Shown: positions 49,404-57,050 of the stretch, in pieces | How positions within the stretch are numbered: the stretch's first letter is position 1 | Layout of the letters: each line of letters starts with the position of its first letter | NCBI RefSeq assembly: GCF_003614945.1 | Contig: NZ_QYCZ01000001.1 | Span: 1,754,001 to 1,818,000, forward strand | Length of the DNA: 64,000 bases | Direction of reading: 5' to 3' | Origin: Bergeyella cardium | Lineage (GTDB): Bacteria > Bacteroidota > Bacteroidia > Flavobacteriales > Weeksellaceae | Program-made: the position numbers and the translations under genes | The notes under the pieces: generated by a model | Database searches by the model: none | Told to the model about the DNA's origin: nothing | Seen by the model: only the letters and a program-made list of their open reading frames with translations

Positions 49404-52250
49404 TTAAAAATTAAAGATTTGCTCCTTTGTAAGGTGCTCAAAAGAGCTAAAACTTGTAAAAGTAGAATGATTATTACCAAGCAGAGCGGTATTATAGGTT
49501 TGGTTCTTTATATAAACATTATAGAAAGCCTCCAAAGTATCAAGATTGAGAGAAAGAATTTCATTATACATATCTTTTCGGATATCGTAATCTATGCCGA
49601 GCTTTTTGAGATGATGATAATTAAAGAAAATATTCGTACGCTTTATCCTGCCCGTTTGAATTTTCTTAAGAGCTGATTTCCTTGCAGTATCAAACTGCGA
49701 TTGAAACTTCGGAAAGCTGGACATAAGCTCATCTAAAGTACTGATTGCCACAAAGAGTTTGTCTGGCTGGGTACCGATATAAGAGGTAATATAATCTGAC
49801 TGATAGAGCTCCTCTGCCGATTGATACGAAACATACACAGAATACGCAAGGCTCTTGCTCTCCCTCATCTCCTGAAAGACTACGGAAGACAACCCTCTCC
49901 CAAAGTATTCATTAAAAACGCTAATCTTCCCAAAGTTGTCTTTATTTACTTCCAGCCCTTTTGCTACTCTGCACATCTCTACCTGTACCATATCATAATC
50001 GGTAAAGAATACTTTTTCCTGAGTATCGGGCTGGTTAAAGGCTTCTTGGGTGGGGATTTCCTTTGTAATGGGTTTCATTAACCCAGCGATGAATGATTTA
50101 AAACCTGCTTTATTCTTTCCATAGTAGAAGACCTCATAAGGTAGGTCCTGAAGAGACTTGATTTTATCGGTAAGCTCCTGAATATTGATACTGAGTAGCC
50201 TTTCCTTCGAGATAATATTCCTAAATCTGGAATGCGTACCATACTTTGCATAGTTCGTTAGGGCTTTCATTATTCGCCCTTTATCGTTTTTCTGTGCTTC
50301 TCGCCCTTCCAATATCGATTGCACAAGAGTAGCGTATATTTCTGTATCAGGTTTCACTTTCTCCCACCACTCATAGAGGAGCTTTGTGCCCTTCTGAATA
50401 TTCTCCTCTAAACCAATAAGATGAATATGCACCTGCTCATTAGAGGTTTTAAGGTGATAGCTCACACCTATTTTATAAAATTCTTGTTTGAGCTCCTGCG
50501 GAAGGTAATGCTCCGTACCGAGATATTCCAAAAGCTGCACAGCAAGCACCCATTCTTTATCGTGATCCGAGCCGAAAGGGAATAGAAAATGTACCTGTGC
50601 TATATCATTATATTCATTTTGTACAAAGCTGAAACTCCTCTCCTGTACTGCATCTTGCTTTATTGCTTTCTGATAATCTATAAACTCTGGTTCTATATCT
50701 TCAGATTCTGTATTGAGGATTTCTTTTAAGAATGCAGACTCTTCCTCTCTGTTAATCTGTACAGGGGTAATGTTCGGATTCTCTACCCGTATAAGGTGAG
50801 TATTCTCTCCCTGCTCCTTATAGACTACGGCATAATTTTCCTGAAAGAAGCTATTAGCAAAAGCTACTACTTCCGCTTTAGTAATCTGTTCATAGAGGCT
50901 CAACTCTTCCAGCTCTTCCTTCCAGCTCCTTCCTTTTATATAGACATCATAGAGGTTTGATGCCAGTCCATTCGCGGTTTCTAAGGCTTTTAATCGCTGA
51001 AACTTAAAATCATTAATAATGGCAGGGATTAACCAATCTGGGAAATCTCCTTTTTTAATGAGATTAATTTGCTCTTTAATCATTTCTACACCTGCCTCCA
51101 GCGAGTCTCCATCTTTTGGAACAATGACTGCCGAGAGATATCCATATTTCTTAAACCCTACGGAATATGCCTGTGCATAAAGTGCCGTTTGCTTTTGGTT
51201 AATATTCAAATCCATAAGCCCAGCCTCTCCCCTATTGCTCAGAATATTGGCAACTACATCTGCCAGCATAGACTCCCTTGTGCCGTAGCTATCGGTGCGC
51301 CAAGCGAGCTGCACTCTGGGGATAGTAGGGCTTTTAATCACTCTGCTGACCACCTGAGTCATCGGTTCTTCTATTATATCTTCCTGAGAGGGGAGAGCCT
51401 TGTATTCCAAACTTCCAAAATATTGGTCAATGAGTTTAATACTCTCCTCAAAGTCAATATCCCCCACGAGTACAAAAGCATAATTATTGGGCACATAATA
51501 AGTAGAAAAGTACTCATAAATTGCTTTCATAGATGGATTTTTAAGGTGCTCTGCCTTGCCAAGAGTAGTCTGCTGACCATTAGGATGGGTCGGGAAGAGG
51601 AGCTCCATCAGTGCTTCATTTACGGTACGGGCATCGTTATCTTGGCTGCGGTTAAACTCCTCATAGACCGTTTCCAGCTCGGTATGGAAAAGCCTTAGCA
51701 CCAAATCCGAAAAGCGCTCTCGCTCTATTCTCAGCCACTTTTCCAGTTCGTTTTTAGGGATGGAGTTTTTATAAACGGTTTCGTCTATCCAAGTATGTGC
51801 ATTAGTTCCCACCGCTCCGAGTGAAGAGACCGCCTTGTCATACTCATTTGCCAATGCATACTTGCTTGCCTCCTGAGAGAGCCTGTCTATCTCGTTATAG
51901 ATTTCCTTTTTCTTATTGGGGTTTTTCTCTACCTTATGCTCCTCAAAGAGCAGAGCGAGGGTATCGAGGAGGGGTTTTTCTTTCTCCCAGTCTAATGTTC
52001 CGAGTTTGGAGCTCCCCTTAAACATCATATGCTCCAAGTAGTGGGCAAGCCCTGTATTATCCTTCGGGTCTCGGTTGCTGCCCGTGCGTACGGCAATGTA
52101 GGTCTGTATCTTTGGTGTATCAAAATTCTGTGCAAGGAATACCGTAAGCCCATTTTTCAAGGTATAAGTTCGTACTTTGTTTTCATCATTTGCTACGGTA
52201 GTATAGGCGTATCCGTTGCTGTCTGTATGCTTTTCTTCCTGATAAATCAT
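49404..52250 (-). CDS. M16-family metallopeptidase, double-domain
   Basis: 948 residues, so both halves of the clamshell are in one chain. The inverted zinc motif HxxEH is H70-Y-L-E73-H74 (GLAHYLEHMMFKG), and ELETVYEEFNR supplies the third ligand region. The second half lacks a zinc motif, as usual. There is no signal peptide, which points to a cytoplasmic peptidase degrading small peptides. A TAAATTTG -7 box lies about 20 bases upstream. Confidence 0.92.
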   Translation of the reverse strand: MIYQEEKHTDSNGYAYTTVANDENKVRTYTLKNGLTVFLAQNFDTPKIQTYIAVRTGSNRDPKDNTGLAHYLEHMMFKGSSKLGTLDWEKEKPLLDTLALLFEEHKVEKNPNKKKEIYNEIDRLSQEASKYALANEYDKAVSSLGAVGTNAHTWIDETVYKNSIPKNELEKWLRIERERFSDLVLRLFHTELETVYEEFNRSQDNDARTVNEALMELLFPTHPNGQQTTLGKAEHLKNPSMKAIYEYFSTYYVPNNYAFVLVGDIDFEESIKLIDQYFGSLEYKALPSQEDIIEEPMTQVVSRVIKSPTIPRVQLAWRTDSYGTRESMLADVVANILSNRGEAGLMDLNINQKQTALYAQAYSVGFKKYGYLSAVIVPKDGDSLEAGVEMIKEQINLIKKGDFPDWLIPAIINDFKFQRLKALETANGLASNLYDVYIKGRSWKEELEELSLYEQITKAEVVAFANSFFQENYAVVYKEQGENTHLIRVENPNITPVQINREEESAFLKEILNTESEDIEPEFIDYQKAIKQDAVQERSFSFVQNEYNDIAQVHFLFPFGSDHDKEWVLAVQLLEYLGTEHYLPQELKQEFYKIGVSYHLKTSNEQVHIHLIGLEENIQKGTKLLYEWWEKVKPDTEIYATLVQSILEGREAQKNDKGRIMKALTNYAKYGTHSRFRNIISKERLLSINIQELTDKIKSLQDLPYEVFYYGKNKAGFKSFIAGLMKPITKEIPTQEAFNQPDTQEKVFFTDYDMVQVEMCRVAKGLEVNKDNFGKISVFNEYFGRGLSSVVFQEMRESKSLAYSVYVSYQSAEELYQSDYITSYIGTQPDKLFVAISTLDELMSSFPKFQSQFDTARKSALKKIQTGRIKRTNIFFNYHHLKKLGIDYDIRKDMYNEILSLNLDTLEAFYNVYIKNQTYNTALLGNNHSTFTSFSSFEHLTKEQIFNF

Positions 52251-52269
52251 TATAAATCTAAAAAGACTG

Positions 52270-52277
52270 CAAATTTA
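52270..52277 (-). promoter_or_regulatory. -7 element of the M16 peptidase gene
   Basis: The minus strand reads TAAATTTG, 19 bases before the start. Confidence 0.55.
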
Positions 52278-52302
52278 TATTTTATGATATAGATAATGAA
52301 AT

Positions 52303-52331
52303 ATCCCTTTAACCAATGCGATTAAAGGGAT
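52303..52331 (-). terminator. Hairpin after the NlpE-like gene
   Basis: ATCCCTTTAA / TTAAAGGGAT with a 9-base loop. A weak T-run (ATTTCATT) follows on the minus strand. Confidence 0.6.
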
Positions 52332-52357
52332 AGAAATCATTAAAAATGTGCTTTCGC

Positions 52358-52831
52358 TTACTTTTTCGTAAGGATGTAATTCGAAGCAAGCTCTCCTTCC
52401 ACTCTCTTACCGTCTGTATCTAAGAAGTAGAGTTTATCGCCATCTACTTCATACAGAGAGGAGCCTTCTTTTACTCCCTCCAAAGTTACTTTTTTGGTAG
52501 CAGAGTCGTAGCTAAACTTACCTTCTAACTTATCAGGAGTGGCATCTTTTGCCTTTTCCCCCTGATACTTAGATTCTCTCACATAGCTTCCGTCGGCATT
52601 TAGGGTTAATGTTTCCTCTATACCCTCACAATCCGCACACGGAAGCACACCTGCGTAAGTCCCTGCAATAGCACCGAGCTCTTCACTCGCTACAGGAATT
52701 GCATCTGCCGGCAACTCATCAGATGCAGAAGCACTGTCCTCCACAGGAGTTTCTACAGATTCCGGTTCAGATTTCTTACACGCCGCTAATAAAAGCCCCG
52801 CACATAGCAAAGGCAACATCATTTTTTTCAT
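52358..52831 (-). CDS. NlpE-like copper-resistance lipoprotein
   Basis: 157 residues. Lipobox LLAAC gives Cys18. An acidic Ser/Ala linker is followed by an NlpE N-terminal-type beta domain, GTYAGVLPCADCEGIEETLTL, with the CxxC of C65 and C68, and SYDSATKKVTLEG. NlpE senses envelope stress and copper in enterobacteria; only the N-terminal domain exists here. No signalling partner is nearby. Confidence 0.85.
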   Translation of the reverse strand: MKKMMLPLLCAGLLLAACKKSEPESVETPVEDSASASDELPADAIPVASEELGAIAGTYAGVLPCADCEGIEETLTLNADGSYVRESKYQGEKAKDATPDKLEGKFSYDSATKKVTLEGVKEGSSLYEVDGDKLYFLDTDGKRVEGELASNYILTKK

Positions 52832-52872
52832 TTATATATTTTTTTTGCTCCCCTCTATCAAATCCTATGCCA

Positions 52873-52965
52873 GCCGTAGCACGGCAGGCACTTAGACCCT
52901 TCGCAGGGCAGGCACCCACTGTGTGGGACACACCTGTAGCACGGGAGGCATTTAATCACAGCGTG
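52873..52965. repeat. Cluster of five short GC-rich hairpins
   Basis: GCCGTAGCACGGC (52873), CCCTTCGCAGGG (52897), CCCACTGTGTGGG (52915), CCTGTAGCACGGG (52933) and CACAGCGTG (52957). All have 3-5-base stems and loops AGC, TCGC or TGT. GTAGCACGG followed by AGGCA recurs at a 60-base distance. Confidence 0.6.
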
Positions 52966-52982
52966 GGGAGCACATAGGACAA

Positions 52983-53066
52983 GCTATCTGCTAAAAGCCA
53001 ACTGCCAGAAGCTCCTTACCATAAACTAACCGTGCACCGCTTACTGCCTAAAGCCTATTGCTAAGA
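52983..53066 (+). repeat. Heptad array H5, 12 units in phase
   Basis: GC at 52983, 52990, 52997, 53004, 53011, 53039, 53046, 53053 and 53060; the three units at 53018, 53025 and 53032 lack GC but keep the seven-base phase. The longest array in the window. Confidence 0.7.
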
Positions 53067-53105
53067 AGGAAGGGTGGCCTCCTTAAAAAAAAATGATTAG
53101 TAGTA

Positions 53106-53122
53106 GGGGCACGATGTGCCCC
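53106..53122. repeat. Perfect GC-rich hairpin
   Basis: GGGGCAC-GAT-GTGCCCC. It stands in the same relative place as the hairpin at 62079-62104 in the sister island. Confidence 0.65.
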
Positions 53123-53164
53123 ACTCTTCATCGTCATCTCTTAATCTCAATAATAATATCGCTC

Positions 53165-53410
53165 GGTTTCTATTTCTTTTTTATCATTTGAAGTATTTAA
53201 TCCATCGCTGATTTTATTGCTCATTCTTGAGCTTACTCGTTATCTAAGTTTAATAGGCTGGCTTAGCTAATGAGTATCGCTCGGGTGGGCGAGATACCTT
53301 CGCCCGAGAGAGCGAGATACCTTCGCCCGAGTGGGCGAGGTCGTCTCGCTTTTCTAATCGCCCAAAGAGGATAGCAATATACAATTTAACAACTCTATCA
53401 TAGCGAGTTA
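53165..53410. repeat. Dispersed element, copy A (246 bases)
   Basis: Collinear with 62161-62480: shared GGTTTCTATTT, CATCGCTGA, CATTCTT, GGCTAAT-type block, the hairpin array, TCGCTTTTC and TTA ends. Copy A has three hairpin units, copy B six, which accounts for 69 of the 74-base length difference. Confidence 0.7.
53277..53361. repeat. Three tandem hairpins, 23-base period (TCGCCC family)
   Basis: TCGCTCGGGTGGGCGA at 53277, TCGCCCGAGAGAGCGA at 53300, TCGCCCGAGTGGGCGA at 53323, then a degenerate TCGCTTTTCTAATCGC at 53346. Steps are exactly 23 bases. The third is a perfect stem TCGCCC/GGGCGA. Confidence 0.85.
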
Positions 53411-53433
53411 TACGATTATTCTAACCACACACC

Positions 53434-53475
53434 GCCAATAGCTAATAGCCAGAAGCCACTTGCCTACTGCTTTTA
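53434..53475 (+). repeat. Heptad array H6, (GCNNNNN)6
   Basis: GC at 53434, 53441, 53448, 53455, 53462 and 53469, units GCCAATA, GCTAATA, GCCAGAA and so on. It ends 50 bases before tpiA. Confidence 0.75.
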
Positions 53476-53525
53476 TTTTTTTAAATTTGTGAGCTATTAA
53501 ACAATAAATAATCAATACCACTACT

Positions 53526-54284
53526 ATGAGAAAAAATATCGTAGCCGGAAACTGGAAAATGAACAAAAACTTCCAAGAGGCAGAAAGCCTGATGAAAGAA
53601 TTGGCAGACTACAAAAAGAACCACAAAACCCAGTGTGAGGTCTATATAGCTCCTCCAAGCCTTTACCTGACCACAGCAAAAAGCATCTTTGCTAATAATG
53701 AAGTAGAGGTGTATTCTCAGGATGTATCTGCGCATGCTTCTGGTGCTTATACGGGAGAGATTTCCACAGGTATGCTGCAATCGATAGGAGTGAATGGTAG
53801 CCTTGTGGCACACTCCGAGAGAAGACAATACCACGGGGAAACCGACATTAGCGCAGGTAAAAAAGTAAAAGCGCTGTTAGATGCTGGGCTTACACCTGTC
53901 TACTGCAATGGAGAGACTTTGGAGCAGAGGAAAGCAGGCAAACACCTTGACATAGTAAAAGAGCAGACAGAAACTGCACTCTTCGGGCTTTCGGCAGAGG
54001 AGATACAGAAAGTAGTGATAGCCTACGAACCCGTTTGGGCAATCGGCACAGGAGAGACAGCTACACCAGAACAAGCACAGGAGATACACGCACACATTAG
54101 AAAACTCATCGCGGAGAAATACGGTAAGGCAGTAGCAGATGAAATATCCATACTCTACGGTGGCTCCGTAAAACCAGAAAATGCAAAAGAAATCTTCTCT
54201 CAACCCGATATAGATGGCGGACTGATAGGAGGTGCAGCGCTTAAAATTGGAGATTTTTCTAAAATCATAGAGGCTTTTAACTAA
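53526..54284 (+). CDS. tpiA: Triosephosphate isomerase
   Basis: 252 residues, the typical length. Catalytic residues are visible: K11 in AGNWKMNKN, the histidine in VAHSERRQY and the glutamate in AYEPVWAIGTG (signature). The phosphate loop LYGGSVKPENA is present. It interconverts dihydroxyacetone phosphate and glyceraldehyde 3-phosphate. prmA follows at 33 bases on the same strand. Confidence 0.98.
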   Translation: MRKNIVAGNWKMNKNFQEAESLMKELADYKKNHKTQCEVYIAPPSLYLTTAKSIFANNEVEVYSQDVSAHASGAYTGEISTGMLQSIGVNGSLVAHSERRQYHGETDISAGKKVKALLDAGLTPVYCNGETLEQRKAGKHLDIVKEQTETALFGLSAEEIQKVVIAYEPVWAIGTGETATPEQAQEIHAHIRKLIAEKYGKAVADEISILYGGSVKPENAKEIFSQPDIDGGLIGGAALKIGDFSKIIEAFN

Positions 54285-54317
54285 GCCTCTTTTTTAAACT
54301 CATCAGTACGCTATATA

Positions 54318-55145
54318 ATGACAGCATATTTAGAATTTAGTTTTAAGATAGCCCCACTACAGCCGTGGAGCGAAATCCTAATGGCAGAGCTTATAGAAAT
54401 AGGTTTTGATAGCTTTACCGAAGAGCTTGATGGGATTTTAGGCTATATACCCGAAGAATCTTTCAACGAAAACAGCCTAAAAAGCCTACCTCTAATGAGT
54501 GCTCCAGAGGTAAAAATAAGCTACACCTATCAGCAAATGCCCAACATCAACTGGAATGAAGAGTGGGAAAAAAACTTCTCTCCTATTAATATAGAAGAAA
54601 AAGTACTTATACGGGCAGAATTTCACGAGCCTCGCCCAGATCTCCACGAAATCATCATCCAACCAAAGATGTCTTTCGGTACGGGGCACCACCCTACTAC
54701 CCATCTGATGATTCAGCAAATGCTCGATATGGACTTCACAGATAAAAAAGTCCTTGATATGGGCTGTGGAACCTCCGTACTGGCAATCTATGCCAAGCAA
54801 AGAGGCGCAAACGAAGTAACCGCAATAGATATAGACGAATGGTCCGTAGAAAACTCCATAGAAAACGCTGAGCGAAACAGCGTACAGCTGAATATTTCAC
54901 AAGGTACCGCAGAAAGCCTCGGAGCAGAAAGCTATGATATTATACTGGCAAATATCAACCGAAATATTCTGATTTCTGATATCCCAACCTATGTATCCGT
55001 ACTAAAAGATAAAGGGCAACTGCTTCTCTCTGGTCTCTGCTTCTTCGATGTAGAGGATATACTTCAAGTCTGCAACGAACAAGGGCTCAAACTAACCCAC
55101 CAACAACAAAGAGAGGAGTGGTGCAGCCTCCTATTAGAGAAATAA
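54318..55145 (+). CDS. prmA: Ribosomal protein L11 methyltransferase
   Basis: 275 residues. An N-terminal substrate-recognition domain of about 60 residues precedes the SAM-dependent methyltransferase fold with FGTGHHPTT, VLDMGCGTSVLAIYA (motif I) and ILANINRNIL (motif IV). It trimethylates L11. It is in an operon with tpiA and followed by a strong terminator. Confidence 0.94.
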   Translation: MTAYLEFSFKIAPLQPWSEILMAELIEIGFDSFTEELDGILGYIPEESFNENSLKSLPLMSAPEVKISYTYQQMPNINWNEEWEKNFSPINIEEKVLIRAEFHEPRPDLHEIIIQPKMSFGTGHHPTTHLMIQQMLDMDFTDKKVLDMGCGTSVLAIYAKQRGANEVTAIDIDEWSVENSIENAERNSVQLNISQGTAESLGAESYDIILANINRNILISDIPTYVSVLKDKGQLLLSGLCFFDVEDILQVCNEQGLKLTHQQQREEWCSLLLEK

Positions 55146-55167
55146 ATACTAAGAAATACGAATCCTT

Positions 55168-55200
55168 AAGCCATCTTTATAGTTTAAAGGTGGCTTTTTT
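55168..55200 (+). terminator. Terminator of tpiA-prmA
   Basis: AAGCCATCTTTA pairs over 12 positions with TTAAAGG-TGGCTT (one G-T wobble), loop TAGT, followed by TTTT. Confidence 0.9.
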
Positions 55201-55248
55201 ATGATAAATATCATAGATTAAAGCTATTTTCTTTATTTAAAAAAAATA

Positions 55249-55256
55249 TACATTTG
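55249..55256 (+). promoter_or_regulatory. -7 element of the FG-GAP gene pair
   Basis: TACATTTG, 37 bases before the GTG start at 55294. Confidence 0.5.
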
Positions 55257-55293
55257 CCGAGTATTCAACTTTAATTATTCTAAATTATATACA

Positions 55294-57027
55294 GTGAGAA
55301 AAGTCTACCTTCCTCTATGCCTTAGTGTATTTGCTTGTATAAATGCACAGCAATTCAAAGAAGTAATGCCTCCAGCATTTAAAAACTTCTTCTTTGGAAG
55401 GGCAGCCATAGCAGACTTTAATAATGATGGCTATAAAGATCTGTTCTTTACTGGAACCGTAGACGAGAATAATAACAACCTTCCTGATTACTCTTTTAAT
55501 ACATTTTATAAAAATACAAATGGTACATTCTCTCCCTTACAGTCTTTTAGAGAAAATTCTGCCTACCTCGGAGATGCTAAGTTTATAGACTTTGATAATG
55601 ACGGGCTATTAGATCTCGTAGCTACGGGGCTTTCATCTGATGAACACCGTACTTTAAGATGGAAAAATACTGGTGATGCTTTCGTATTAGATAATATAAG
55701 TGATGGAAGAATTCGCGGGAATATAGAGAGCTTTGACCTCAACCACGATGGATTATTAGACTATGCCGTTAATGGCTTTCAGTATAAGGATATTGGTGGA
55801 GTTAATTATAAGACCGATCTGTATATCAACTCCAAATCTGGGTTTTCAGATGTCAATAATGAAACAATCCCTCTCGGTAGCCTCAATGGAAAACTCCGAA
55901 TCTTTGATATTAATAACGATGGACTCCACGATACTGTAATATTCGGAACTACCGCCTCTGGAGCATCAGAAAAAACATTTACGGTTTATAAAAATGATAA
56001 TGGTGTTTTTAATACTCATCAGCAACTTGAAGGATTGGTTAATGGAGACTTAGCTTATGCAGACTTTAATGCCGATGGATACCTTGATATGATTGCTTGT
56101 GGGAAAGATAAAAACAATAATTACCACCTCATCTACTATAAAAATGATAGTGCTGGTAAGTTTCTAAAAAAGGAAATCTCTACTGAATATCTGGACAATT
56201 CATCACTAGATGTAGGAGACATTAATGACGATGGATACTATGATTTTATTGTGATAGGAAGTGGCAGTAGTGCCTCCAACACAACTAAGGTTTTTGTTTA
56301 TAACTCCTCCTCTGATACATTTGAATATACAGATTATGGTATTCCACAATTAGGTGGTAATGGAGGAATTAACCTGTTTGATTTCAACAATGATAACAAA
56401 TTAGACATCCTTATGTATGGAGCAAATAATAAAGAAACCGATAAACCGCACAAGACGAAACTCCTTGAAAATACACAGGACATAACCAACAATGCTCCTA
56501 ACCCACCTGCAAACCTTTCTTCAAGTCTATCTGATAATAAAATCCTGTTTGAATGGAACGGTGCTAATGATGATAAAACCCCGTCAAAAGCATTGCAGTA
56601 TGAGTTTATCGTTGGCTCCGCTCCTGGAAAATCCGATATAGCAAAATATACCGTAACCACTCCTCATTGGTTCCTACAAAAAGAGAACCTACCTAATACA
56701 ATCTATTGGAGAGTGAAGTCTATTGACGCTTCAAAAGTTTTATCCAATGATTCTGAAGAGCAAGTGGTTTCTAATCTTTCAGTAAATAATATCACTAAAG
56801 AAAGCAATGCGATATTATATCCAAACCCTGTAAAAGATGTACTCAACATCCGTACTGAAGCAAAAGTAAAATCTTACAGAATAATCAATACTTCTGGGCA
56901 AGTAGTACTAAGCAAAACCACGGACGAGAAGTCTATTAACTTGTCTGGGCTCAGCAAAGGACTTTATATCGTAGAAATCACCTTTGAAGATGCTAAGCCA
57001 CTGTCAGCAAAAATTATTATTAATTAA
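55294..57027 (+). CDS. FG-GAP/VCBS-repeat T9SS cargo protein, copy 1
   Basis: 577 residues, GTG start followed by a signal peptide (RKVYLPLCLSVFACINAQ). At least seven calcium-binding-like repeats are seen: DFNNDGYKD, DFDNDGLLD, DLNHDGLLD, DINNDGLHD, DFNADGYLD, DINDDGYYD and DFNNDNKLD, suggesting a beta-propeller. A fibronectin-like segment (about 400-500) is followed by the type A T9SS sorting domain, starting near LYPNPVKDVLNIRTEAKVK. It is secreted via the type IX system, probably anchored at the surface. Ligand unknown. Confidence 0.88.
   Translation: MRKVYLPLCLSVFACINAQQFKEVMPPAFKNFFFGRAAIADFNNDGYKDLFFTGTVDENNNNLPDYSFNTFYKNTNGTFSPLQSFRENSAYLGDAKFIDFDNDGLLDLVATGLSSDEHRTLRWKNTGDAFVLDNISDGRIRGNIESFDLNHDGLLDYAVNGFQYKDIGGVNYKTDLYINSKSGFSDVNNETIPLGSLNGKLRIFDINNDGLHDTVIFGTTASGASEKTFTVYKNDNGVFNTHQQLEGLVNGDLAYADFNADGYLDMIACGKDKNNNYHLIYYKNDSAGKFLKKEISTEYLDNSSLDVGDINDDGYYDFIVIGSGSSASNTTKVFVYNSSSDTFEYTDYGIPQLGGNGGINLFDFNNDNKLDILMYGANNKETDKPHKTKLLENTQDITNNAPNPPANLSSSLSDNKILFEWNGANDDKTPSKALQYEFIVGSAPGKSDIAKYTVTTPHWFLQKENLPNTIYWRVKSIDASKVLSNDSEEQVVSNLSVNNITKESNAILYPNPVKDVLNIRTEAKVKSYRIINTSGQVVLSKTTDEKSINLSGLSKGLYIVEITFEDAKPLSAKIIIN
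56566..57027 (+). repeat. Near-identical 3' block shared with copy 2
   Basis: The last 462 bases are nearly identical to 58332-58793, with only scattered single-base differences, while the earlier parts of the two genes are clearly diverged. Confidence 0.85.
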
Positions 57028-57050
57028 CTCTTAAAATAAAAACACTTATT

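Larger units (their letters stand above)
52832..53525. other. Large repeat island between the NlpE-like gene and tpiA
   Basis: 694 bases with no supportable gene. In order: five GC-rich hairpins (52873-52965), a 12-unit heptad array (52983-53066), a hairpin (53106-53122), a 246-base element (53165-53410) with three 23-base-period hairpins, and a second heptad array (53434-53475). Confidence 0.75.

Noticed and set aside
52832-53525. Insertion sequence remnant
   Set aside because: No transposase fragment or terminal inverted repeats were found; content is short repeats and hairpins only.
53000-53525. tRNA or other known structured RNA gene in the repeat islands
   Set aside because: No cloverleaf, CCA end or known RNA motif could be traced in any intergenic region.
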